From positions 1 to 64,000 of the forward strand of contig JACVGT010000007.1 in assembly GCA_018992685.1 (NCBI GenBank): a DNA stretch of 64,000 nucleotides. The letters run 5' to 3'. This document shows positions 9,093 to 19,100 of this stretch, piece after piece (positions within the stretch are counted from its first letter, which is position 1; the number at the start of each line of letters is the position of its first letter). The notes under the pieces were generated by a model. The model was not told the DNA's origin. It was given only the letters and a program-made list of their open reading frames with translations, and did no database searches. This DNA is from Theionarchaea archaeon. Lineage in GTDB: Archaea; Methanobacteriota_B; Thermococci; Methanofastidiosales; SZ-28-30. Both the position numbers and the translations under genes were made by a program.

Positions 9093-9211
9093 GAAATTCA
9101 CCTATTTAAAGGTTGTGGTTAGAAGTACCATCTAATACTATTGCTCATTAAAACTATATAAAACTATCGGTTTACCATAAGCTTTAAATATGTAAGTTTC
9201 AAGAATAGGTT

Positions 9212-10069
9212 ATGAAATTAGTAGTAGTCGTTGTACTCTTGTTGATCAGTGGTCTTTGTGTTGACACACAAGCTGCAACCCGCCGAGTCATGGTTGATCT
9301 CTCACATAGTGAGGAAAACGTCAATGCTGAGAACAACATGGTTGCATTACAGACACTGCTGCCGGATTTCTCTCTCAGCTTCAACTATCAGCCTTTGAAC
9401 CTGGACACCCTCAGGGGATTTGATGCAATTATGCTCTATCATCCTTTTGCATTGTTGACTAATTCTGACATGGACATTCTGAAGAAATTCGTGAAAGATG
9501 GCGGTGGACTTATCATTTGTGGAGAGCACGATATAGGATGGGAAGATGAGTCCAGATTGTCCTATAATGAATTTACTTCAACGTTCGGCGTGACATTTCA
9601 GTCCAATGCAGTGGACGATCCCACAGACAAGAAAGGGTGTTACTGTACTCCTGTGATTCACAACCTCGTAGAACATCCCCTGACACTGGGTGTTCAGCAA
9701 ATAGTCATGTACAAGCCATGTTCACTTCAGGTATCTGAAGATGCAACAACCGTTGCTTGGGGTGACGATGACACGAACACCATTGGGGCAGACATGGTCC
9801 AGGGAGAAAGTGTAGTGGTAGTTGCGGTGGTTGAATACGGCAAAGGAAGGATAATTATACTGGGGTCGAATACGCCCTTCTTGGATTCCTTCATTAACCT
9901 GCCAAACAACCAGGAATTCTCCATAAATTGCTTCCAGTGGGTGTCTGAGAATGCACTTCCGAGCTCCGGACTGTGGAACACAGTTGTTGTTGTCGTGGTA
10001 GTAGCAGGAGTTCTTTTGATTCTTGGTGCAATAACTGGACTCAGGGGTCGAAAGAGAACTGAAGAATAA
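9212..10069 (+). CDS. Secreted, C-terminally anchored protein with a GATase-like domain
   Basis: A signal peptide occupies residues 1-22, and a C-terminal membrane helix (about residues 255-275, Val-rich) is followed by a basic tail, so the body faces outside. The 230-residue ectodomain resembles the DUF4350/GldG-like or ThuA-like glutamine-amidotransferase fold: strands and glycine-rich turns such as GFDAIMLYHP and KFVKDGGGLIICGEHDI. Catalytic residues cannot be assigned, so a binding or structural role is as likely as catalysis. A TATA-like box at about 9180-9191 is about 26 bp from the ATG, suggesting a leaderless mRNA. Confidence 0.7.
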   Translation: MKLVVVVVLLLISGLCVDTQAATRRVMVDLSHSEENVNAENNMVALQTLLPDFSLSFNYQPLNLDTLRGFDAIMLYHPFALLTNSDMDILKKFVKDGGGLIICGEHDIGWEDESRLSYNEFTSTFGVTFQSNAVDDPTDKKGCYCTPVIHNLVEHPLTLGVQQIVMYKPCSLQVSEDATTVAWGDDDTNTIGADMVQGESVVVVAVVEYGKGRIIILGSNTPFLDSFINLPNNQEFSINCFQWVSENALPSSGLWNTVVVVVVVAGVLLILGAITGLRGRKRTEE

Positions 10070-10236
10070 GGACACAGAATCAACGAACCCTGGACAAAAA
10101 GTGCAGGAGTCAAAGCAACAGAGTAAGAGTAAGAGTAATTCCTGGAGACTAGGTCACAACCAGGAGAGCAAGTGCCATCAGGTGAATGAAAAAAAGAGAA
10201 ATCAGAGTCGCAAGGACTCTAGAACATAATATAGGA

Positions 10237-11193
10237 TTATATTTTTTCTCCGCAATTTTGGCAGAACTTACTTCCAGCAGGAATTTCAGACCCGCACTTT
10301 GGGCATTTAATGCCTGCAGACACTGTGCCCATGGCATTTCCGCAGCTTGGGCAGAATTTGGCATTTCGAGGCACCTGCATTCCACAGTTTGGGCACTGGA
10401 CCAGCGCTGCCCCTGGACCGGTCATCATCTGAGTTGCTCCCTGAAGTGCGTAAGGAATTGCCATGAATCCAGCACCCAAAGCAGCTCCTCCTCCTTTAGT
10501 ATCTCTGATAGCCTCTGCAAACTTCTCTGCCACCTCTTTGCCCATCAGTTGTTCGGCATTAACTCCTCTTTGAAGGTAGAAGAGTTTGTTCTTGTAGTCA
10601 TCGGGAATGGTTACTCCTTCAATTCGCATATCCACCATTTCCAGACCAAAGCGGTCCAGATCTGTCCGCAGCTGAGCCCTGATCTTCGTGGATGTTTCCT
10701 CCGTTTGTCTGTAGACTTCGAAGGATGTGTAATCAGCCAGTGTGTCGATGAATTTCTCGATTATAAAGGATTCAATAAAATCCTTTACTTCCGCCTCTGT
10801 AAAGCGGGACAGGTTGCCTACTATCTCAATGACAAACAGCTTTGGATCTCCTATCTGCAGGAATGTAGTGCCGAAACTTCCCACGGGAACCATGTCCTTG
10901 AGCATCACCTTCTGTTTTGTCCCAAACTTGATGGTGAACTTTGAGGTGTTGACGAAGACAACCTCTGCTGTAAATGGCGTGCGTCCATCAAAGAAAACTT
11001 TGTACGCCCGATACAGAAGAGGTATATTGAGCGTGGTCAAAGTATGTCTGCCAGGGCCAAGTGCATCGTATGCTTTTCCATCCCTGAAGAAGACGGCCTG
11101 TTGGTTTTCTCGGACAATGCATTGATCACCGAGTGTCACTTCTCCCCTGTATGCATTTACCAGATCGTCTCCTCTGTAATCTATAACGTGCAT
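10237..11193 (-). CDS. SPFH-domain protein with two C-terminal zinc ribbons
   Basis: Residues 20-220 match the SPFH (stomatin/prohibitin-like) family related to virion-core/YdjI-type proteins, which assemble scaffolds at membranes or protein complexes. A Gly/Ala-rich linker leads to two zinc ribbons, CPNCG...CPSCG and CPKCG...CQNCG, at the C-terminus. An ATG at 11214 is in frame, but the ATG at 11193 has a good ribosome site (GAGGG, 7 bases upstream) and is chosen. It overlaps the end of the preceding coiled-coil gene by 13 bp, so the two are translationally coupled and probably work together. Confidence 0.85.
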   Translation of the reverse strand: MHVIDYRGDDLVNAYRGEVTLGDQCIVRENQQAVFFRDGKAYDALGPGRHTLTTLNIPLLYRAYKVFFDGRTPFTAEVVFVNTSKFTIKFGTKQKVMLKDMVPVGSFGTTFLQIGDPKLFVIEIVGNLSRFTEAEVKDFIESFIIEKFIDTLADYTSFEVYRQTEETSTKIRAQLRTDLDRFGLEMVDMRIEGVTIPDDYKNKLFYLQRGVNAEQLMGKEVAEKFAEAIRDTKGGGAALGAGFMAIPYALQGATQMMTGPGAALVQCPNCGMQVPRNAKFCPSCGNAMGTVSAGIKCPKCGSEIPAGSKFCQNCGEKI

Positions 11194-11624
11194 AACTCTT
11201 CCCTCTTGTCCCATTCTTCTTCGATTTCCAGGATTCTTGTCTTCAGAATCTCTAGTTCTTCAATTCCCTTAACTCGACTTATGAGATCAAACACTTTTAG
11301 GTCGTGCTCGTAGATCAAGTCAAGTGTATCTTCATCGATATGATTGAGGTCGAAGAATCCTGCATAGCCGTAGTCTGCGTGCTCAATCTCGTCTTTCAGT
11401 TTCTGGATGCGAGCAATGAAAGTCTCAAGTTCCTTGACTTTCTTCAAATCGTCAGGATATTCCTCTTCCATACCGATCAGATCATACTTGAGACCATCCA
11501 AGGCCCGAACTAGCCGCATTCTCAGGGCTTTATCCTGTTCTCTTCGAATTTCCTTTTCCTTGTAGCCCTTGAATCCAGGAACAATCAGCTCGAGTCTTTC
11601 CAGAAGTCTTAGCTTCTTGGGCAT
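11181..11624 (-). CDS. Coiled-coil hypothetical protein upstream of the SPFH gene
   Basis: This 147-residue, highly charged protein is almost wholly helical, with heptad-like Leu/Glu/Lys patterning over residues 5-145. No enzyme motif is visible. It has a GGTGAGG ribosome site before the ATG at 11624, and a TATA-like box (about 11656-11663) places the transcript start about 10 nt upstream. Because it overlaps the SPFH gene, it is likely a partner or regulator of that protein. Confidence 0.75.
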   Translation of the reverse strand: MPKKLRLLERLELIVPGFKGYKEKEIRREQDKALRMRLVRALDGLKYDLIGMEEEYPDDLKKVKELETFIARIQKLKDEIEHADYGYAGFFDLNHIDEDTLDLIYEHDLKVFDLISRVKGIEELEILKTRILEIEEEWDKREELCTL

Positions 11625-11815
11625 AGCCTCACCATCTTTAGGTAGTCATTGCGGGTATAAAAAGATTTCTCAATTCTTTACCTTAGCAAAGTGAACAAAT
11701 ATTGCTTTCAGGCTTTCTGTGGGGTTCGTGGCAGGAAGACAGTGACATGCTGTCACCTCATGAGTGGAGAAGAGAAAAACGGGAAATCAGTGATAGCAGT
11801 CAAAAAAGGGAGAGG

Positions 11816-12676
11816 TTATAACATGTCTTGGAGCAGTTCTGCAATGTTATCTGGGGTATCAGCTACAGGCACCTTCGCTTTCTTGAATGCTTCCACCTTG
11901 GATTCCACTGTACCTGTTTTGCCAGAAATGACAGCACCTGCATGTCCCATACGTTTTCCCTTGGGCGCAGTTTTCCCCGCCACGTACGCCACCACTGGTT
12001 TGTCAATAAATTCTTTGATGAATTCTGAAGCCAGTTCTTCAGCATTTCCTCCGATTTCACCAATCAATACCACAGCCTGTGTCTCCTTTTCCCTCTCATA
12101 TTTCTTCAGGGCATCAATGAAATTAAACCCTACCACAGGATCTCCCCCTAGTCCCACGACGGTTGACTGTCCAAGGCCATTTCTGGTGAGATCTGTCACG
12201 ATCTCATACGTTAGGGTCCCGCTCCGTGAGGCTACCCCCACGGGCCCCGCTTTGAATATATGTGAGGGCATGATTCCCAGTTTACATTTCTCGGGAACCA
12301 TCATTCCTGGCGTGTTGGGGCCAATAACGCTAATCTCTTTGGAAACGGCCAGCTGGATGAACATGATTGAGTCATGCACAGGGACATGCTCTGTGATTAC
12401 TACGATAGGGTTCAGTCCAGAGCCGATGGATTCAAGAACCGCATCCTTGGCAAAAGGGGCAGGAACAAAAATAATGGAGGCTGTGACCCCCGTTTCTGCT
12501 TTTGCTTCAGCAACTGTGTCATACACGGGGATATTATGAACAGACTGACCGCCTTTTCCTGGAGTAGCTCCTGCAACTATCTTTGTACCGTAGTCCAGCA
12601 TGGATTTTGCATGGAACTGGCCCTGCGTCCCAGTGATATTCTGGACCACGATTCTTGTGTTCTCATCGATAAGCAT
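11816..12676 (-). CDS. sucD: Succinyl-CoA synthetase (ADP/GDP-forming) alpha subunit
   Basis: The 286-residue protein matches the alpha subunit that binds CoA and carries the phosphohistidine, making ATP from an acyl-CoA. Motifs visible are the N-terminal CoA-binding Rossmann region (ITGTQGQFHAKSMLDYGT), GPNTPGM, SGTLTYE, and GHAGAVI, where the His is the phosphorylated residue. A TATA-like box at 12698-12705 sits 25 bp before the ATG. There is no sucC (beta subunit) next to it, which is unusual; the beta partner must lie elsewhere. An alpha subunit of an ADP-forming acyl-CoA synthetase is a less likely alternative. Confidence 0.9.
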   Translation of the reverse strand: MLIDENTRIVVQNITGTQGQFHAKSMLDYGTKIVAGATPGKGGQSVHNIPVYDTVAEAKAETGVTASIIFVPAPFAKDAVLESIGSGLNPIVVITEHVPVHDSIMFIQLAVSKEISVIGPNTPGMMVPEKCKLGIMPSHIFKAGPVGVASRSGTLTYEIVTDLTRNGLGQSTVVGLGGDPVVGFNFIDALKKYEREKETQAVVLIGEIGGNAEELASEFIKEFIDKPVVAYVAGKTAPKGKRMGHAGAVISGKTGTVESKVEAFKKAKVPVADTPDNIAELLQDML

Positions 12677-12832
12677 ACGTCACCTTCTGGTTTCTTCTTA
12701 TAAGTCTTGTGGATTCTTTTCGATCAGCAACAGTTCTCTCAACTTGTGGAAAATCCGGTCAAGACACACAGGTTCCGGGTGGTAGAAGCGCGAGTCCGAA
12801 ACCCTTAAATCGTATTACTCACAGGGTATGAA

Positions 12833-14491
12833 ATGGAGAAAATCTGGCTTAAGCACTATCCCGAGGAAGTGCCTGAAGGTGCAGACTATCCTGACGTGCC
12901 CATGTTTTACTTCTTGGACGAAGCCACCTCGAAATTTCCTGAAAAGACATCCATGATTTTTGTGGGGAAAAAGATAACCTATTTTGAGTTGTATGATGCG
13001 GTTCTCAGACTGGCAAATGGACTTATTGATTTGGGAGTCGAGAAAGGCGACAGGGTTTCTGTTTTCATGCCCAACTGCCCCCAGGCAGTAATCTCGTATT
13101 TTGCCATCCAGAAAGCTGGAGGCATTGTGGTAGAGACAAATCCATTGTACGTGGAACGAGAGCTTGAATATCAGCTGCAGGACGCGGGAGTGAACACTGT
13201 GGTTACCTTGGACTTGAAGATGTTGTTTCCCAAGGTACAGGCCGTCCGCGACACTGTTCCCCTCAAGACCGTTATTGTCAGCAGTCTTTCTGAATATCTT
13301 CCTTTCCCAAAAAATGTCCTCTATCCTGTAGTGAGAAGACGGGACTGTGTCCCAGTCGAGAGAGGTGAAGGTACATTCCTTTTCAAGGACGTGCTCTCCA
13401 CCCACCCCCGACGTGACCCTAAGATTGCCGTGGATGCTGATGAATGTGCTGTTCTCCTGTATACAGGAGGAACCACAGGAGTTCCCAAAGGAGTCACTCT
13501 CACTCACAAGAACCTGGTGGCTAATTGTGTCCAGGGATTCCACTGGCTGTACAAGGCAGAATATGCGGGAGAAATAATATTAGCTGCCCTCCCCCTGTTT
13601 CACAGTTTTGGACATACATGCTGCCTGAATTTTGCCGTGTACGCAGCTTCTACGCTTGTCTTGATCCCGGATCCTAGAGATACCAAGGATATCCTGGAGA
13701 ATATTCAAAAGCATCGAGGGACTATGGTTCCTGGCGTCCCAGCCATGTATGTCAACATGATTAACTACCCTGGGCTGACGAGGTATGATCTCTCCTCCGT
13801 CAAGTACTGTTTCAGTGGGGCAGCTCCCATGCCAGTGGAGGTTCTTGAGAGATTTGAGGCACTGACTGGAGGGGTGATACTGGAAGGGTTCGGCATGACA
13901 GAAACTAGTCCCGTCACCCACATCAATCCGTTGACTGGCCGAAGAAAAGTGGGCAGCATAGGACTCCCTATTTCTGACACTGACTGCAAGATTGTTGACC
14001 TGAAAGAAGGAGAGAGAGAAGTTCCCGTGGGTGAGGAAGGTGAGATGGTGGTTAGAGGGCCCCAGGTAATGAAGGGATACTGGAATGATGCTGAAGAAAC
14101 AGGAAAAGTACTGCGCGAAGGCTGGATGTACACAGGAGACATTGCCACAATGGATGAAGAAGGATACTTCTATATTGTAGGTAGAAAGAAGGACATGATC
14201 ATCTCATCCGGGTTCAATGTCTATCCCAGGGAAATAGAGGAAGTCCTTTTTGAACATCCAAAGATCAAGGAAGCTTCAGTCATTGGCATTCCTGATGAGA
14301 AGAGAGGAGAGACTGTCAAAGCTTTCATTGTACTAAAAGAAGGAGAACAGACCACTTCAGAAGAAGTAATTGAGTTCTGCAAGGAGAATCTGGCAGCTTA
14401 TAAAGTTCCGACTTCCATCGAGGTGGTGGAAACTCTTCCAAAGAGCATGGTGGGAAAGGTACTGAGGAGAAAACTGAGAGAGCCACAATGA
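12833..14491 (+). CDS. AMP-forming acyl-CoA synthetase (fatty-acid:CoA ligase type)
   Basis: This 552-residue ANL-superfamily enzyme activates a carboxylic acid as an acyl-adenylate and transfers it to CoA. Motifs: the ATP-binding loop LLYTGGTTGVPKG near residue 210, GFGMTE near 350, GWMYTGD near 425, the hinge GRKKDMIISSGFNVYP near 445, and the catalytic Lys in PKSMVGKVLRR at the C-terminus. It resembles long-chain fatty-acid ligases (FadD), although the substrate is not readable. A TATA-like box (CCCTTAAATC, about 12803-12812) precedes the ATG. It ends 17 bp from the convergent NOG1 gene. Confidence 0.92.
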   Translation: MEKIWLKHYPEEVPEGADYPDVPMFYFLDEATSKFPEKTSMIFVGKKITYFELYDAVLRLANGLIDLGVEKGDRVSVFMPNCPQAVISYFAIQKAGGIVVETNPLYVERELEYQLQDAGVNTVVTLDLKMLFPKVQAVRDTVPLKTVIVSSLSEYLPFPKNVLYPVVRRRDCVPVERGEGTFLFKDVLSTHPRRDPKIAVDADECAVLLYTGGTTGVPKGVTLTHKNLVANCVQGFHWLYKAEYAGEIILAALPLFHSFGHTCCLNFAVYAASTLVLIPDPRDTKDILENIQKHRGTMVPGVPAMYVNMINYPGLTRYDLSSVKYCFSGAAPMPVEVLERFEALTGGVILEGFGMTETSPVTHINPLTGRRKVGSIGLPISDTDCKIVDLKEGEREVPVGEEGEMVVRGPQVMKGYWNDAEETGKVLREGWMYTGDIATMDEEGYFYIVGRKKDMIISSGFNVYPREIEEVLFEHPKIKEASVIGIPDEKRGETVKAFIVLKEGEQTTSEEVIEFCKENLAAYKVPTSIEVVETLPKSMVGKVLRRKLREPQ

Positions 14492-14508
14492 CCGGCACTG
14501 TAGCAGGA

Positions 14509-15441
14509 TTACTCTGTCAGTGTAGTCCTAATCTTTTTGGCGTGGGCCAAGAAATGCTGCTCAATCTCCTCACGAAGTTCATCAACCCCCTTGTGTGTCT
14601 CAGTGGAGATATTGGAGTACGTACTTTCTCCAAGGTCACACTTATTGTTGACAACAATCAGGGGGATACCCATTCCTCTGATTTCCTCGAGTAATCGTTC
14701 TTGCTGATTGACAGAGTATCCACACGTTTCTGATACATCAAAGATATACACGATGAGATCTGCCACGTTGGTTAAGGCACTTATTGCCTGCCTTTCAATC
14801 CAGTTTCTTCGAGAAAGGGGACGATCGAGCAGGCCTGGAGTATCAACCACTTGTATGTCTGTGTGGTGGTATTCCATGTGACCAATGTTTATGCCCTGAG
14901 TGGTGAAAGGGTAAGCCTGAATTTCGGGTTCTGATCCTGTCAACTCTTTCAGTAATGATGTCTTGCCCACATTGGGAAGTCCAGCCAACACCACGGTGAA
15001 TGAATCGGGGTTAACAGAGGGCAGAGATACAAGCTTACTCCTCACCTCTATGAGGAAAATGAGATTTTCTTCAACCTGATCGAGGACAGAGACGTAACGG
15101 GCGTAACACTGTTGTAAGAGCTGCAGCCGCAGGTCTCTGTTCTTTCTCATTTTGGACAGATATTCTCTCTTGATCTTCTGGATTGTGTTCAGAGCCCATT
15201 GCAGGGCACCAAGGTTGTGCCTGACAGCATCTTCCCCCACCAGGATATCAATGAGTTCCCGTTGAAACGTGTCAAGATGCTGAAAAGAAGGGTATCTTTT
15301 TATGATCTTCTCAAGCATTGACGCGATGGTATCAGCTGCCATAGTTACCTTTTCCAGGTCGTTCTTTCCCTTTCTGGATGCCTTCTTGAAAGCGACGTCG
15401 ACAATTTCCTGCTTGGTGAACGGTGGGATTTCTTTGAACAT
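14509..15441 (-). CDS. NOG1-family GTPase
   Basis: The 310-residue protein matches archaeal Nog1 GTPases of the OBG-HflX group, which assist large-ribosomal-subunit assembly. An N-terminal helical bundle (residues 1-155) precedes the G domain, with G1 GLPNVGKTS, G3 DTPGLLDRP and G4 NNKCD. Archaeal members lack the long C-terminal extension of the eukaryotic protein, as here. The start at 15441 gives a normal N-terminus. It is convergent with the acyl-CoA synthetase gene. Confidence 0.93.
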   Translation of the reverse strand: MFKEIPPFTKQEIVDVAFKKASRKGKNDLEKVTMAADTIASMLEKIIKRYPSFQHLDTFQRELIDILVGEDAVRHNLGALQWALNTIQKIKREYLSKMRKNRDLRLQLLQQCYARYVSVLDQVEENLIFLIEVRSKLVSLPSVNPDSFTVVLAGLPNVGKTSLLKELTGSEPEIQAYPFTTQGINIGHMEYHHTDIQVVDTPGLLDRPLSRRNWIERQAISALTNVADLIVYIFDVSETCGYSVNQQERLLEEIRGMGIPLIVVNNKCDLGESTYSNISTETHKGVDELREEIEQHFLAHAKKIRTTLTE

Positions 15442-15593
15442 TAGGTTCCCTCTGCTTTGAAGGTTAAAGAAGGTTTTGTTTCAGCTTCTTTTCCTGCAAG
15501 AAGAGAAATGAAAGTGCCCTTTGAGGCAGAATGCACAGGCCGGAGCTCAGATCCACCGAAAGCCTTATAAGATTTTTTTTCACTACTCTTTTC

Positions 15594-16043
15594 ATGGCTA
15601 TTACATTCAGGGTTGAAGACCACAAGGATATAATTGACGAGAACAACGTGTATTACATCCTCATGAAAAGTTCGTCTCAGTTGGGAACTGTTTATGCGAT
15701 TCCTTCTGGTAATCATCCTATCCGCAGTTTTAGAAAAGAAATGACCTACATGGAGAGTACGACCATTCCTTATCTGGAGGAGATGGGCGTCCAGCTGATC
15801 AAAGTATCGAATGTAGTTTTCGAAGGTGACAGGATGATTGTTCGTTTGGACAACCCTGAAGATCTCAAGTTTTTCTACAGAGAGTTCTTCCTGACCGGTG
15901 AGAAATATAACTACACCTATGTTGCTTCTCTGATTTTCTCTCCACCTGTGATTTTCTCTTTTTCTGGACCGCACAGAACCACCAGAGAATTTGCAAAGAA
16001 ACTGGAGGAAGAAGGGTATAAGGTAATCAGAGGAGAAATTTGA
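15594..16043 (+). CDS. Hypothetical protein, 149 residues
   Basis: No family is recognised. The protein is soluble, mixed alpha/beta, with strand-rich Phe/Tyr/Val stretches (NVYYILMKSSSQ, YTYVASLIF) and a basic C-terminus. The frame is open from 15531, but a TATA-like box (CTTATAAG, about 15562-15570) is about 26 bp from the ATG at 15594, so a leaderless start is chosen. It stands between the divergent NOG1 gene and the convergent surface protein gene. Confidence 0.6.
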   Translation: MAITFRVEDHKDIIDENNVYYILMKSSSQLGTVYAIPSGNHPIRSFRKEMTYMESTTIPYLEEMGVQLIKVSNVVFEGDRMIVRLDNPEDLKFFYREFFLTGEKYNYTYVASLIFSPPVIFSFSGPHRTTREFAKKLEEEGYKVIRGEI

Positions 16044-16150
16044 TGATTCAAGCAGTGAGAGCGGCATCCTGTTTTCCTCTTCAGTTCGAAGGAGCTTCTT
16101 GTCAATTTTCCGGTCGTATTTGGAGGCAGTCCTGATTTCATGTACATGTA

Positions 16151-19100
16151 CTATGAGGATCGCATGTAGATGAAGAGTAGTGCTGCTGCCACTGCTATGA
16201 GAACTCCTGCACCAGCTGCAACCATCAGCAGCGTCGTCCTCGTGTCCAGTCCTTCCAACAACCCTCGCCCAGTTGCTTGCCCCACAATTAGCTGGATCTG
16301 AGCTGAGGTTTCAAGCCCTGCCCTGTCTCTTGCCGTCACCGCAATTGTGTAGGTTCCCTCTGCAGTTGGGACTATCCATTGATAGGTCCAGGACTCAGTA
16401 CCCTGGGCTTCCTGTGGGGGTTCGCCATTCACAGCCACTTCTACAGTGGCTATTCCATTGAGATCATAGGCAGTTCCAGTGATCAGGAAGGAATCTCCTG
16501 TGACCGTGCTCCTGTCAGGAGTGGTGATGTATAGCTCAGGAGGTGTGGTGTCAATGATCACTGAGATTTCTTCAGAGTACCCGGCCTGGCCAAGGTCATC
16601 CCAGGCTCGTGCTTGCAAAGTGTATTCGCCATCCACAGGATACCAGGAGAAGGTCCATGTTCCCACAGGTCCCTCAACAGGCTGCCACGTGTCGCCTCCA
16701 TCGGTGGTGATCTCGATCCGTCTCACCACATCATTGTCAAGAGCAGTTCCCTTCAGTTCAAAACTGGTCTGAGACTCAATCTCCTTCAGCTGTAATCCTG
16801 GATCAAAAGCCACCACTGGAGGAGTGTTATCAACAACAATCATCACTGCATCCCCTACCAGCTCGGTGTTACCTTCATCATCGATGGCTCTGGATCGTAT
16901 GGTGTAGATTCCGTCTGATGGAAGTCTCCACCTGTAGGACCAGCTGACCGTTCCTGAGGCTGCACGCCAGGTTACCCCATTGTCAAAAGATACCTCCACT
17001 TTCGTCACCTCATTATTGTCAGAAGCCGTACCTCTAACGGTGATGTAGGTTCCTTTGTGCTTGGTGTTTGTCTGGGGATAGGTAATAATGGAATTGGGAG
17101 ATATTGTATCTGTGGGGGGCTGAGCGCTGGGTGGAGGCGGATGTGGAGGGAGGGGCATTGCAAGAACTGTAAAGGTCTTATTGGGCACACTGGAAGCAGG
17201 AGTGGAAGCACCAGAAGCGTCAACCTGCTTGATCCCCGGGCTGGATGGGGGCACTCTGAACTTGGCAGAAAAGTTCCCCGTGCTGTTCGCTTTCACTGTC
17301 CCTGCAGACGTTCCAGGCACTGTGGATCCCAAGGGAGTGAGGGAAACGGGGACCCCTGCAAAGGTCACCTTAATATTATCTTCATTGGCAGAGAATCCTG
17401 TCCCAGATACAGTCACCCAGATGCCTGAGGGACCAGCAATGGGGAAAATACTGATCCGCGGAGCAGGTGGAGGTGTGGGCGGTGCACAATCACCTACAGG
17501 GATCTCTGGTCCTGTGCCTCCCACAGAGGTGGTGTCAGTCCCATCATCTGCTGTTACGGTGTAGCTGTGGGTTCCTATGGGGAAGCCCCCAGAATACACG
17601 TAGAAATAGACTTTTCCGTTCTTGTAGTACGTGTCTCCAGGATCCAGTTCTGACATTGCAAAGGTGCCAATTCCCGTTATGGTAATGGTAAGAGAGACAG
17701 GATCATCATTATCTGTATCTGTGTAGGTGACCTGGTATACGAAAACGGTCGAGGTGTTGCCACATGCGGGAGTCACAGAGTAACTGGTGAGAGTTGCGGG
17801 TGTATTGGGATCTGCTGTTACCGTCGGCCCCGTACCTCCCACAGAGGTGGTATCAGTCCCATCATCTGCTGTTATGGTGTAGCTGTGGGTTCCTGGTGAC
17901 AGGCCAGCTGTGTAGTCATAGTAGTACAGCTTCCCATCTTTGTAGTACGTGTCTCCAGGATCCAGTTCTGACATTGCAAAGGTGCCAATTCCCGTTATAG
18001 TAATCGTCAGAGAAGCAGGATCATCATTATCAAAATCTGTGTAGGTGACAGTATATCTGAAGTTGGTGGTTTGAGTGCCTGAGGATGGAGTCACAGAGTA
18101 ACTGGTGAGAGTTGCGGGTGTATTGGGATCTGCTGTTACCGTCGGCCCCGTACCTCCCACAGAGGTGGTATCAGTTCCATCATCTGCTGTTATGGTGTAG
18201 CTGTGGGTTCCGGGTGACAGGCCAGCTGTGTAGTCATAGTAGTACAGCTTCCCATCTTTGTAGTACGTGTCTCCAGGATCCAGTTCTGACATTGCAAAGG
18301 TGCCAATTCCCGTTATAGTAATCGTCAGAGAAGCAGGATCATCATTATCAGCGTCTGTGTAGGTGACAGTATATCTGAAGTTGGTGGTTTGAGTGCCTGA
18401 GGACGGGGTAACTCCCAGAGAAAGGAGGGTGGGTGCAGTGTTTGTGCCAGAGACGGAAGGGCCAGTTGCACCGATGGATACGGGGTTCGTTCCATCACTG
18501 GCCGCTATTGTATAACTATGAGTCCCCGCCCCCAGACCTGAATATTCGTAATAGTACTGATTACCATCCACATAATTGTAATCATCTGGATTGCTTTCTA
18601 TCATGTTAAAGGTGCCTACACCTGTAATGGTAAGACTAACATACGTGGGTGCATTGTTGTCCTGATCTGTGTAGGTGACAGTATACCTGAAAATAGTAGT
18701 GGACGTTCCTGAAGAGGGAGACACCTGATAGTTGACGAGTTGAGGAGGGTTGTCAGGAGGATCTTCTACCACAGTGATGGTCACAGAACTGGTGTCCCGT
18801 GCTCCAAAATCGTCTTCAGCCACTACCTCAAGGGTGTATGTACCCTCAGGAGTTTCTTTGGATATCACAGTTTGTACAGTGTATACGGAGTCTCCTGCAA
18901 CCTTGTCAGGAATTACTCCATCATCTTTCATTGCGGTCATAGAGCCATTAAAAGGGGAAAAATCAATGAGGACTGTCTCAATATTGTCATCGCTGTCTTC
19001 AACATGGGCTGACAGTATGAGGGTGGTGGTTCCATTGTTTGGTACGAATTGAGGAACTGCACTGACATCAACAATAACAGGCGGACTGTTTGGTTCAAAA

